From positions 326,758,297 to 326,822,296 of the forward strand of contig CM066040.1 of the NCBI GenBank assembly GCA_033557465.1: a DNA stretch of 64,000 nt, read 5' to 3'. Below, piece by piece: positions 1 to 9,664 of the stretch. The notes under the pieces were generated by a model. It did not search any database. It had not been told where the DNA came from and worked only from the letters and a program-made list of their open reading frames with translations. The first letter of the stretch is position 1. Each line of letters opens with the position of its first letter. The position numbers were made by a program, and so were the translations under genes. This stretch comes from Ichthyophis bannanicus (Eukaryota; Chordata; Amphibia; Gymnophiona; Ichthyophiidae).

Positions 1-603
1 GGAAATGAAAACCTTACAGGGGCAACCTGGTGTTGTTAGAAATATGGTGTAAAGTATACAATGCTAAAACGGCACCTGCTCTGCGGGAGGGGAAGCAACA
101 TGGGTACTTCTGAAAATCCTAAGTACGCAAGCTGTTTCCCTTCCCCGACCTAAACACTAACAAGGAGCACTGCGCTGTAACCAGTCTAAATTTATGTCCC
201 CAGGGGAACCTGCACATATTTTCAGCTGCTCTGAGAAGAGCAATTTTCAGAAAGGTCATTTTTACTTGGATACATCAGTGTTTATTCAGGCAGGTAAGTT
301 TGGAAATTGCCCTCGCAAGGGGTGATTTTATAACCATGCAGGTGCGTAAAGAGTATATGCACACTTTTCCCTGTGTGGGTAGCGGCAAATTTTCAATACC
401 AAAGCAAGCGTGTACGTGCACATTGAAAACTACCCCAGGGAACTGATGTGCATATACTGAGGTCTGCTCTTCCCCAGTTAAGTTTAAGCACAGATGCACA
501 TTTTTTTATAGAACACTAACTCCTCCCCAACCTGCACCTGGGACACCTATGTTCAGTCTAGATAAACCTATGTGCACACAAGCAATTTATAAAAGCCTGT
601 ATG
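1..603. other. Unassigned flank, possible degenerate MITE
   Basis: No coding gene is recognisable. The stretch has short inverted motifs typical of decayed MITEs: AAATTTTCAATACC near 389 is opposed by CACATTGAAAACTACC near 419. The sequence continues directly at 5134 once hAT-A is removed, because TGCACA follows CCTGTATG on both sides. The last 8 bases (596-603) are the left target duplication of hAT-A. Confidence 0.4.
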
Positions 604-697
604 CAGGGGTGGCCCAAGGGGGGTGCGGAGCCATGTGCGGAGACTCGGTGTGGGGCCTCATTTGCATAATGTTACCATACACTAACTTGTAGTAAAC

Positions 698-934
698 ATG
701 TCTCTTAATGAGTGTATGGATAAAGAAAGACTAAAAGATTTCTACATTACTATAATCCAGTACCAACCGCCAGGCACATTAGGAACTACTACAAACACTG
801 CCCATTTAGAACCCATAGCAAACCCGCTGTATCCTAACAGCACTACCAGGACTCACAAAGCACCATACTCTACCAATCAAAAGGCAACGCTGCAAATATT
901 AAACCAATACATTTCAGAGAATAACAATACATGA
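698..934 (+). other. Small open frame in hAT-A, shared with hAT-D
   Basis: A 78-codon frame starts MSLNECMDKERL and ends at TGA 932-934. hAT-D carries the same frame at 41531-41854, extended to 107 codons because the A-copy stop lies inside it. Most differences between the copies change the amino acid (for example K/P, I/L, Y/C, P/L), so I see no sign of purifying selection. It resembles no domain I recognise. It may be a relic of captured sequence or chance. Confidence 0.3.
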
Positions 935-1599
935 CCTAATGGGGAAAGAGAACAAGTGGCAATGTCAAATAGGAATTACATAAACAGAATCCCTCAGCTC
1001 AGTTACACATGCAGAACATAGACCATCACCAAACAAGGAATCACAATTTAGAAACTTGAAGACAATAATTAAACTGGGAACCCCAAAAGCCAAACTTGGA
1101 ATGTACAACAACACTGTAGAAATAAAACTATAAATTAATTTCCTCTTGTACCAAACAAAGCGCAGACGTTAATGATGCACATTTCCCAGAGCTGACATAT
1201 TCCAGTTAATAAATTCAAAATAAAGAGATATCTTTCTACCTTTTGTGCATTTTTTTTCAGTTGCAATTGCTCCAGTCACTTTCTTCTAGTTCCTTCATGT
1301 CTTCTGCTAACTCTCCATCGTCTGCTGTCCATTTGTCCTTTCTTCTCTCTTCTAATTTTTTTTTCCATTCTCTCTCTACATCTGCTTTAACATAATAATC
1401 TTTCTCCTTTTGCTCTTTCCTCATTCCTATTTCATCCACTCAAATTTTACCCCTCCATCCTCAATCCCCGCTTACTCTCCCAATATCCGACCAATTGTAG
1501 ATTTGTCTTCCCTCCCACACAAAATATTTTCCCTCTCCATTTCCCTCTCCCAGCTCCATCCCATTCTAATCCTTCACCAACATCAGCTCCCTTCTAGTT

Positions 1600-3010
1600 C
1601 CAGCCCCACTCAGCATCTGCTCCCTTCTAGTCCCTGCATCAACCCATTTCCAGTCCTAGCCCCCCATCAGCCCATTTCCAATTCTATCCTAGCCCCACCA
1701 TCAGCCCATTTCCAGTCCAAGCTCCCCCATCCATTTCCAGTCCTATCCGAGTCCCTCCATCAGCTCATTTCTAGTCCTTTCCTAGCCCCACCATCAGCCC
1801 ATGTCAAATCCTAGCTCCCCTCCACTCAGCCCATTTCCAATCCAAACCCCCCATGAGCCTACTTCCAGTTCTAGCCCCTCCATGAGTCCATTTCAATTCA
1901 AGCCCCCACCACAGCCCATTTCCAACTTTAGCACCCCCCATTTCCAGTCCTATCCTAGCCCCTCCATCAGCCCATTTCTAGTCCTAGCTCCCTCCCCTCA
2001 CAGCCCATTTCCATTCCAAGCCTCCCTCCCCATCAGCTATTTGCAGTTCAAGCCCCCCCTTCCACTAAGCCCATTTCCATTCCAAGCCCCTGTTCCCATC
2101 AGCTATTTGCAGTTCAAGCCCCCCTTCCACTCAGCCCATTTCCAGTCCTAGCAACCCCCATCCCATTACCAGTCCTAGCCCCCCATAGCCCATTACCAGT
2201 CCTAACCCCCCATCACCCCTTTTTATGTCTTTCCCCACACAGCCCATTACCAGTCCTAAGCCCCACCATAGCCCATTACTAGTCCTAAGCCCCCCCATCA
2301 GCCCACTTGTAGTCTTAGCCCCCCCATAGCCCATTACCAGTCCTAACCCCCCCCATCAGCCCACTTCCAGTCCTAACCCCCCCATAAGCCCATTTCCAGT
2401 CCTAGCCCCCCATAGCCCATTACCAGTCCTAAGCCCATCAGCCCACTTGTAGTCTTAGCCCCCCCCACAGCCCATTTCCAGTCCTAGCAACCCCCCATCC
2501 TATTACCAGTCCTAGCCCCCCATAGCCCATTACCAGTCCTAAGCCCCCCATCAGCCCACTTGTAGTCTTAGATCCCAACTCAGCCCATTTCCTGTCGTAT
2601 CACCCCAGCAGCCCACTTCCAGTCTAAGTCCCCCATAGCCCATTACCAGTCCTAAGCCCCCCATCAGCCCACTTCCAGTCCTAACCCCCCATAGCCCATT
2701 ACCAGTCCTAGCCCCCCGATAGCCCATTACCAGTCCTAAGCCCCCCATCAGCCCACTTGTAGTCTTAGCCCCCCCACAGCCCATTACCTGTCGTAACCCC
2801 CCATCAGCCCACTTCCAGTCCTAGCCCCCCCTATAGCCCACTACAAGTCCTAACCCCCCCATCAGCCTATTTCCAGTCCTAACCCCCATAGCCCATTACC
2901 AGTCCTAACCCCCCCATCAGCCCATTTCCAGTCTTAGCCCCCATAGCCTCTGTCCTAACACCCCCCCCCCCATAGCCCATTAACAGTCCTAACCCCCCCT
3001 TTCCCCCCAT
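1600..3010 (+). repeat. Satellite block A1, ~28-30 bp units
   Basis: Tandem units of the form CAGCCCATTTCCAGTCCTAG plus a C-run and CAT, each about 28-30 bp and very variable in C-run length. A sub-variant has CCCATTACCAGTCCTAA, another CCCACTTGTAGTCTTAG. The + strand is C/T-rich and the opposite strand G-rich with repeated runs of 4-8 G. Long frames seen here on either strand are products of the periodicity, not genes. Confidence 0.9.
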
Positions 3011-3345
3011 CAGCCCAGCTAGGTTAAAAAAAACACAAACCGGCTGCTGCTGCCGATGCCGCAGTGGCAGCGGCAGAATCAAGCATCCCGCGGGGCCCCC
3101 TCCTGCCCTGCAGAGTCTTCCATGTGGCCTCAGCGCGGGCTTTTCAGAGCCGCGTGAAGGGAGAGTTTCCCTTTCTCACAGTTCTGTTAATCCCGCCATG
3201 GGGCTGATGGGAAATCCCATCAGCCCCGCGGCGGGATTAACAGAGCCGCAAGAGGAGAAGCTCTCTCTCTCTCTCTCTCTTTGCGCGGCTCTGACAGCCG
3301 ACGCTGAGGCCACATGGAGGACTCTGCAGGGCAGGAGGGGCTCCC
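3011..3345 (+). repeat. GC-rich palindrome module, first copy in hAT-A
   Basis: Begins GCTAGGTTAAAAAAAACACA, then a CTG/GCC-rich run, CCCGCGGGGCCCCC, and an inverted repeat centred near 3213 (GGGAAATCCC context, TTAATCCCGCC opposed by GCGGGATTAA). It then returns directly into satellite DNA after GGCAGGAGGGG, so the right arm is shorter than in the copy at 4664. A CT-dinucleotide run sits at 3261-3281. Confidence 0.75.
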
Positions 3346-4663
3346 CTCCACTCAGCCCATTTCCAATCCAAACCCCCCATGAGCTTACTTCCAGTTCTAG
3401 CCCCTCCATGAGTCCAATTCAATTCAAGCCCCCACCACAGCCCAATTCCAACCTTAGCATCCCCCAACAGCCCATTTCCAGTCCTATCCTAGCTCCTCCA
3501 TCAGCCCATTTCCTGTCCTAGCTCCCTCCCCTCACAGCCCATTTCCATTCCAAGCCCCCCTCCCCATCAGCTATTTCCAGTTCAAGCCCCCTTTCCACTC
3601 AGCCCATTTCCATTCCAAGCCCCTGTCCCCATCAGCTATTTGCAGTTCAAGTCCCCCTTTCACTCGGCCCATTTCCAGTCCTAGCAACCCCCCCATCCCA
3701 TTACCAGTCCTAGCCCCCCCATAGCCCATTACCAGTCCTAACCCCCCCATCAGCCCATTTTCAGTCTTATCCCCCACAGCCCATTACCAGTCTTAACCCC
3801 CCATCACCCCATTTTTAGTCTTACCAGTCCTAACTCCCCATCACCCCATTTTCAGTCTTACCCCCCCACAGTCCATTACCAGTCCTAACCCCCCCCATCA
3901 GTCCATTACCAGTCCTAACGCCCCCCCATCAGTCCATTTTCAGTCAGCCCCCCGACCCCATTGCCCATTACCAGTCCTAACCCCCATCAGCCCACTTCCA
4001 GTCCTAACCCCCCATCAGCCCATTTCCAGTCCTAGCCCCCCTATAGCCCATTATCAGTCCTAAGCCCCCCATCAGCCCACTTGTAGTCTTAGCCCCCCCA
4101 CAGCCCTTTACCAGTCCTAACCCCATCAGCCCACTTCCAGTCCTAATCCCCCCATCAGCCCATTTCCAGTCCTAGCCCCCCATAGCCCATTACCAGTCCT
4201 AAGCCCCCCATCAGCCCACTTGTAGTCTTAGCCCCCCCACAGCCCATTACCTGTCGTAACCCCCCATCAGCCCACTTGTAGTCTTAGCCCCCCCACAGCC
4301 CTTTACCAGTCCTAACCCCATCAGCCCACTTCGTCCTAACCCCCCCATCAGCCCATTTCCAGTCCTAGCCCCCCCATAGCCCATTACCAGTCCTAAGCCC
4401 CCCCATCAGTCCACTTTTAGTCTTAGCCCCCCACAGCCCATTACCTGTCATAACCCCCCATCAGCCCACTTCCAGTCTTAGCCCCCCCATAGCCCATTAC
4501 CAGTTCTAACCCCCCCATCAGCCCATTTTCAGTCCTAAACCCCCATAGCCCATTACCAGTCCTAACCCCCATCAGCCCATTTCCAGTCTTAGCCCCCCAT
4601 AGCCTATTACCTGTCCTAACCCCCCCATTGCCCATTAACAGTCCTAACCCCCTCCCCCCCAAC
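3346..4663 (+). repeat. Satellite block A2, ~28-30 bp units
   Basis: The same satellite as block A1. It opens with the variant seen at 1816-1930 (CACTCAGCCCATTTCCAATC, then ATGAGTCCA), which indicates that the whole satellite-plus-palindrome unit was duplicated in tandem inside hAT-A. It ends at GCTAGGTTAAAAAAAACACA, as block A1 does. Confidence 0.88.
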
Positions 4664-5060
4664 AGACCAGCTAGGTTAAAAAAAACACAAACTGGCTGCT
4701 GCTGCTGCTGCCGCTGCCGCCGTGACAGCAGCAGAATCGAGCATCCTGCGGGCCCCCCCCCCCCTGCCCTGCAGAGTCTTCCATGTGGCCTCAGCGCGGG
4801 CTTTTCAGAGCCACGCGAAGGGAGAGTTTCCCTTTCTCGCGGCTCTGTTAATCCCGCCGCGGGATTAACAGAGCCGCAAGAGGAGAAGCTCTCTCTTTGT
4901 GTGGCTCTGACAGCCAACGCTGAGGCCGCATGGAGGACTCTGCAGGGCAGGGGGGGCCCCACGGAATGCTCAATTCTGCCGCTGCCATGGCGGCAGCGGC
5001 AGCAGCAGCCAATTTGTGTTTTTTTAACCTAGTAGGGCTGATGCAAGATGTTTTTTGCGC
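4664..5060 (+). repeat. GC-rich long palindrome, second copy in hAT-A
   Basis: Near-complete palindrome with arms about 4690-4857 and 4859-5025, centred on CCCGCCGCGGG at 4853-4863. The outer arms hold GCTGCTGCTGCCGC and its complement. The inner arms hold CTCTGTTAATCCCGC and its complement. Comparable palindromes lie in hAT-B (centre ~7300) and hAT-C (centre ~38790). Confidence 0.85.
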
Positions 5061-5133
5061 GGGGCCCCCTGAAACGCGGGGCCCTGTGCAAAAAACATTC
5101 TTGATCAATGGACGGGCTGGCCCTGCCTGTATG

Positions 5134-5252
5134 TGCACATAAAGCACTTTTACCCACGGAAAAGCTGTCATGAGGTTCCGCATCATGGTTTTCCTCCCGT
5201 CTGTGCGATTAGAGCAAAGTGTTTAATAAATCAGACACTGACTGACTGCAAA
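5134..5252. other. Flank between hAT-A and a MITE
   Basis: AT-balanced sequence continuing the element-free flank seen before 596. No gene or signal is recognised. Confidence 0.4.
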
Positions 5253-5260
5253 GTCCCAGC

Positions 5261-5652
5261 CAGGGGTGGATTTACTGTGAAACTAATGAAGCTTTAGTTT
5301 CAGGACCCCTAATCCCGGAGAGGCCCCAGAAGCAACTTTAGTCCACATTGTTTAAAAATTATGGGTCTACTGTATGAGAAGGGGTTTTTAAAAAATAATA
5401 TTGATAGTGTAATTCAATACAAAATAATAGTTAAAATAAAAATTAAAAAGTTATTAAAGTATCATGCAGGCTAACTATAATCAAAAAACCTATAGATGTA
5501 GTGGTTAAATTTTTAAAACTTTTGTGGTGATCTGTGATGGAACAACCCCATTGAAGAAGATAACAGTGGTTACCCAGACCTCGTTGCTGGTTGAAAAGGG
5601 GCCTCCATAACAGTTCAAGCTTCAGGGCCCCAAAAATGTAGGTCTGCCACTG
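5261..5652. mobile_element. 392-bp hAT-like MITE
   Basis: Starts CAGGGGTGGATTTACTG and ends AGGTCTGCCACTG. The flanks are GTCCCAGC (5253-5260) and GACCCAGC (5653-5660), an 8-bp target duplication with one mismatch. The interior is AT-rich and non-coding. Subterminal GGACCCC and GGGGCCCC are inverted. The ends resemble hAT consensus CAGGG, but this element lacks the satellite cassette. Confidence 0.75.
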
Positions 5653-5895
5653 GACCCAGCCAAGGAAAGGAAATAAGTGAGAAAAATCTCTCCTGATTCT
5701 GAACAGCACAGCGTCATTATTTACAGTTATGCACAGGAGCACCCCTTAGCAGCTCAAAGATCAGAACAGCAGGATGCAAGGAAATGCACAAACTCAACCC
5801 TGAAGAAAAAAATATCCCTTTGCAGCAATAAACTGAAAAGCCTGACATGAAGAACCAAGGACAGGCCAGATAAGCAATGACTGAGTCTGCATGTA

Positions 5896-6606
5896 CAATT
5901 GTGGTCAACGTTATTAGCACCCTTGCAGTTCAACCCCTTAATGCCCAATATCTCCTAAAAAAATAAAAGTAGCCAGTGAAATAAAATAAAACAAGATCAA
6001 TTAAAAAAGGAACGAGAAGGAAATAGTATAAATACTGGTACATTACCAGGACATGATTATTGGCACCTTTATAAACCATTAAAATCATTTTGAACAGAAG
6101 AACTACATTCCCATTGCAGTAAAATTAGACGCAGCTGTGATCAATTGTCAGTACTCACATGACCTGAATCAACCAATGAATGATGACTCTAATGTTTAAA
6201 ATGGCCACATTCACTCCCTGTTCCATTTTCACAATGGTGAAGAAAAGAGAGCTGCCTGAGACCATCAGGAAAGCCATTATCACCAAATATCAAACTTCAA
6301 AGGGGTACAAGCCATCTCCAAAGACCTTGGGATTCCTGTGTCTACAGTTTGCATGTTATCAAGATGTTTTCTGCCCATGATACTATCAAGAACCTCCCAG
6401 GACGTGGTGAGAAGAGGAAAATTAACCCAAGTAGTCTTTGAAGGTTAGCATGAACTGTTGGAAAAACACCATATACAACATCCAAAGAGCATAAGGCTGA
6501 CCATGAGCAATCTGAAGTGGTGGTTTCAACCCACACCATACGCCGCACACTAAACAAACAAGGACTTCATGGGCGAAGGCCAAGGAAGATCCCACTGCTC
6601 AAACAA
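5896..6606 (+). pseudogene. Tc1/mariner element, 5' part (split)
   Basis: The left terminal repeat contains GGTCAACGTTATTAGCACCC from 5903. Its inverted partner is GGGTGCTAATAATGTTGACC ending 13851. A TA dinucleotide (5894-5895) precedes the element, as expected for Tc1 target sites. The coding remnant from about 6230 includes a helix-turn-helix-like start (ELPETIRKAIITKYQTSKGY) followed by frameshifted N-terminal transposase sequence up to CTGCTCAAACAAAG. A CR1 LINE breaks the element here, and the remainder resumes at 12994. Stops and frameshifts show it is dead. Confidence 0.85.
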
Positions 6607-7003
6607 AGTCATAAGAACATATGAACATAAGATCTGCCATACTGGGTCAGACCAAGGTCCATCAAGCCCAGTTTCCAAAAGTGGCCAATCAAGGTCATAA
6701 GTACCTAGCAGTTTCCCCAAAAGACACAGGTTCCACAATGCTTGTATTGGGGCAAGCAGTGGATATTCTGGGTCCCCTTTGGTTTATGGAGCTTTCCTCC
6801 AAGAACTTGTCCAAACCTTTTTTAAACCTAGCTACACTAACAACTTTTACTACATCCTCCGGTAATAAATTCCAGATTACACGCTGATTACACGTTGAGT
6901 TAAAAAATATTTTCTCTTATTAGTCTTAAATAGGTTACCCTGTAGCTTTATTGCATGTCCCCTAGTCTTTCTATATTCTGATAACGTAAACAATCTATCT
7001 ACG

Positions 7004-7914
7004 CAGGGCCGGATTTACCTATATGCCAACTACGCCGTGGCGTAGGGCCCACAGCTGACAAGGGCCCACAAAAACTGAAAAAATTATTAGCGTTCTTAAA
7101 ATTAAATTAAAAAAAAACCCGCTGGCTGCTGCCGCGGCAGCATGGACTGTCCCGCGGGGCCCCCTCTGCTGCCGCGGCAGCATGGACTGTCCCGCGGGAC
7201 CCCCTCTGCCTGGCTGAATCCGTCCCTCCGTGCCGGCTTTGAGAGGCGCGAAGGGAGAGTGTCTCCCTCGCGTCTCTGTTAAGCCCGCAGGGGCTGAAAT
7301 TTCCCATCAGCCCCTGCGGGCTTAACAGAGACGCGAGGGAGACACTCTCCCTTCGCGCCTCTCAAAGCCGACACGGAGGGAGGGAAGGACGGATTCAGCG
7401 GGCAGAGGGGGCCCCGCGGGACAGTCCATGCTGCCGCGACAGCAGAGGGGGCCCCGCGGGACAGTCCATGCTGCCGCGGCAGCAGCCAGCGGTTGTTTTT
7501 TTTAAAATTTAATTTTACTTGAGCCGATGGGGGGGGGCTGGGACTGGAAATGGGCTGGGGGGGTTAAGACTGGAGGTGGACTGACACGAAGAAACCAGAA
7601 GAAAGTGGCTGGAGCAATTGCAGCTGAAAAAAATGCGCAAAAGGTAGAAAATATCTCTTTATTTTGAATTTAATTGGAATATGTCAGCTCTGGTAAATGT
7701 GCATCATTAACGTCTGCGCTTTGTTTAGTACAAGAGCAAATTATTGTATAGTTTTATTTCTACAGTGTTGTACATTCCAAGTTTGGCTTTTGGGATTCCC
7801 AGTTTAATTATGACGTCAGGGCCAACAGCGGATCCGGCGTGCTCGTCTTTATCTTTTCTGGGGGCCCACAATTTTTGTTGGCGTAGGGCCTCACTCAAGG
7901 TAAATCCGGCCCTG
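7004..7914 (-). mobile_element. hAT-B: 911-bp hAT element with cassette and giant palindrome
   Basis: The termini are CAGGGCCGGATTTACC and its inverted GGTAAATCCGGCCCTG, a 16-bp perfect inverted repeat. The flanks are TATCTACG (6996-7003) and GATCTACG (7915-7922). Related CR1 sequence at 30123 reads CGATCTATG, so GATCTACG is the original target and the left copy has mutated. Inside are a ~375-bp palindrome (7113-7492), only a couple of satellite units (7530-7585) and the AT-rich polyadenylation-like segment. On the minus strand the order is the same as in hAT-A. The terminal repeats are unrelated to hAT-A beyond CAGGG. Confidence 0.9.
7113..7492. repeat. ~190-bp-arm palindrome inside hAT-B
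   Basis: The left arm from GGCTGCTGCCGCGGCAGC and the right arm to GCTGCCGCGGCAGCAGCC are inverted copies, centred near 7300 on GGGGCTGAAATTTCCCATC. Each arm contains a tandem pair of GGGGCCCCCTCTG-type units. Arm identity is very high. Transcribed, it would form a long double-stranded hairpin. Confidence 0.9.
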
Positions 7915-7922
7915 GATCTACG

Positions 7923-9323
7923 TTTACCCATTCCACTCCATTCATTAATTTATAGACCTCTATCATATCTCCCCTCAGCAGTCTCTTTTCTAGGTTGAAA
8001 AACCCTAACCTTTTTAGCCTCTCTTCATAGGGGTATCCTTCCATCCCCTTTACCATTTTGGTGGCTCTTCTCTGTACCTTTTCTAATAACGCTATATCCT
8101 TTTTAAGATACGGCAACCAGAATTGCACACAATATTCAAGGTGCGGTCGCACCATGGAACGATACAGAGGCATTATAAAATCCTTTGTTTTATTCTCCAT
8201 TCCTTTCCTTATGATACCTAGCATTCTATTTGCTCTCTTAGCCGCCACTGCACACTGGGTGGAGGGTTTCAACATGTTATCTACGATGATGCCTAAATCT
8301 TTTTACTGAGTAGTGGTTCCTAATGTGGAACCTTGCATCGTGTAACCATAGTTTGAATTGTTCTTTTCTAGGTGCATTACTTTGCACTTGTCCACATTAA
8401 ATTTCATCTGCCATTTCGATGCCCAGTCTTTCAGTTTATCAAGGTCCCTTTGCAATATTTCACAATCCTCTTGGGTTTTAACAACTTTGAATAATTTTGT
8501 GTCATCTGCAAATTTGATCACCTCACTCGTTATTCCCATTTCCAGGTAATTTACAAATATGTTAAAAAGCAACGGACCCAGCACAGATCCCTGGGGTACT
8601 CCACTATTCACCTTTCTCTATTGGGAAAATTGCCTATTTAGCCCTACCCTCTGCTTTCTATCTTTTAACCAGTTTCTGATCCACAATAGTACACTGCCTC
8701 CTATCCCATGACTTTTTAATTCCGCCAAGAATCTCTCATGAGGGATCTTGTCAGAGGCTTTCTGAAAATCCAGATACACTATATCAACCGACTCACCTTT
8801 GTCTATAGTTTATTCACACCTTCAAAAAAACATAACAGATTAGTAAGAAAAGACCTTTTTTGGCTAAAGCCCTGTTGGGTGTCTCCCATTAAGCCATGAC
8901 TTTCTACATGTAAAGTAATTTTGTTCTTTATAACGGTTCTACCATTTTTCCCGGTACTGACATCAGGCTCACCTCATAGTTTCCCGGATCACCCCTGGAA
9001 CCCTTTTTAAAAATTGGCGTTACACTGGCCATCCTCCAATCTTCAGGTATTACAGATGATTTTAATGATAGTGCACAGATTACTAATAGCAAGTCTGCAA
9101 TCTCATATTTCAGTTCTTTCAACACCCTTCGATGCATACCATCCAGTCCAGGTGATTTGCTACTCTTCAGTTTATCAAATAGTTGTAATACATCTTCCCG
9201 GTGTATTGATATTTCTTTAAATTCTTCTGCGGCATCACTTTTAAATACCATTTCAGTCATGGGTAGCATCCCTACATCTTCCTCAGTAAAGACCAAAGCA
9301 AAGAATTCATTCAGTCTCTCCAC
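7923..9323 (-). pseudogene. CR1-A ORF2 reverse transcriptase, broken
   Basis: On the minus strand, 9323-8928 holds the N-terminal RT region (SPGLDGMHRRVLKEL, then PEDWRMASVTPIFKKGS). 8611-8303 holds GVPQGSVLGPLLFN and the catalytic FADDTKL box. 8275-7923 holds the thumb (HLEYCVQFW, LEKVQRRATKM). The three pieces are in different frames, with the segment between 8620 and 8925 also decayed. The C-terminus is cut by hAT-B. The family role would be target-primed reverse transcription; this copy cannot make the protein. Confidence 0.88.
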
Positions 9324-9650
9324 TATGGCCTTGTCCCCTCTTATTGCCCCTTTTACCCCTCTATCAACTAATGGTCCAACTGACTCCGTTACAGGTTTTT
9401 TGCTACAATGTACTTGAAAAAGTCTTTATTACACATTTTTGCTTCAACAGCAAGCTTCTTTTCAAATTCTCTCTTTCCCTACCCTATCAATGCCTTGCAT
9501 CTAACTTGCCAGTGCTTATATTATTTCCAGTTTTCATCATTTGGCTCTTTTTTCCATTTCCTGAAAGATGCTTTTTTTGGCTATCATAGCCTCTCTGACC
9601 TCACTTTTAAACCATGCTGGCAGCTTTTTGGACATCCTTCCACTTTTCTT
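9324..9650 (-). pseudogene. CR1-A ORF2 linker between endonuclease and RT
   Basis: Decayed CR1 sequence continuing from the RT region towards the endonuclease, with stops in all frames. It is interrupted at 9651 by the target site of the L1-like element and resumes at 11296. Confidence 0.6.
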
Positions 9651-9664
9651 AAAGCATGGAATAC

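Larger units (their letters stand above)
604..5125 (+). mobile_element. hAT-A: 4.5-kb non-autonomous hAT-type element with satellite cargo
   Basis: The element starts CAGGGGTGGCCCAAGG and ends CGGGCTGGCCCTG, giving hAT-like CAGGG/CCCTG termini. It is flanked by a perfect 8-bp duplication CCTGTATG at 596-603 and 5126-5133, the hAT hallmark. No transposase domain is visible, so it would depend on a transposase in trans. Order inside: an AT-rich segment with a small ORF (698-1250), a pyrimidine-rich transition (1250-1600), satellite block 1, a GC palindrome half, satellite block 2, and a second GC palindrome. The satellite-palindrome unit is therefore duplicated, which explains its size. Termini and interior match hAT-D at 41407. 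The interior alone also matches hAT-B and hAT-C, which have different ends. Element boundaries are certain; assignment to hAT rests on the 8-bp duplication and terminal sequence. Confidence 0.88.

Noticed and set aside
1600..4660. CRISPR-like array suggested by regular short repeats
   Set aside because: The units are contiguous with no unique spacers, vary in length, and sit in a eukaryotic transposon.
1410..4962. Open frames of 67-173 codons within the hAT-A satellite and palindromes on both strands
   Set aside because: They follow the repeat period, are low-complexity (Pro/Ser on one strand, Gly/Leu/Met on the other) and mirror each other across palindromes. They are products of the tandem array.
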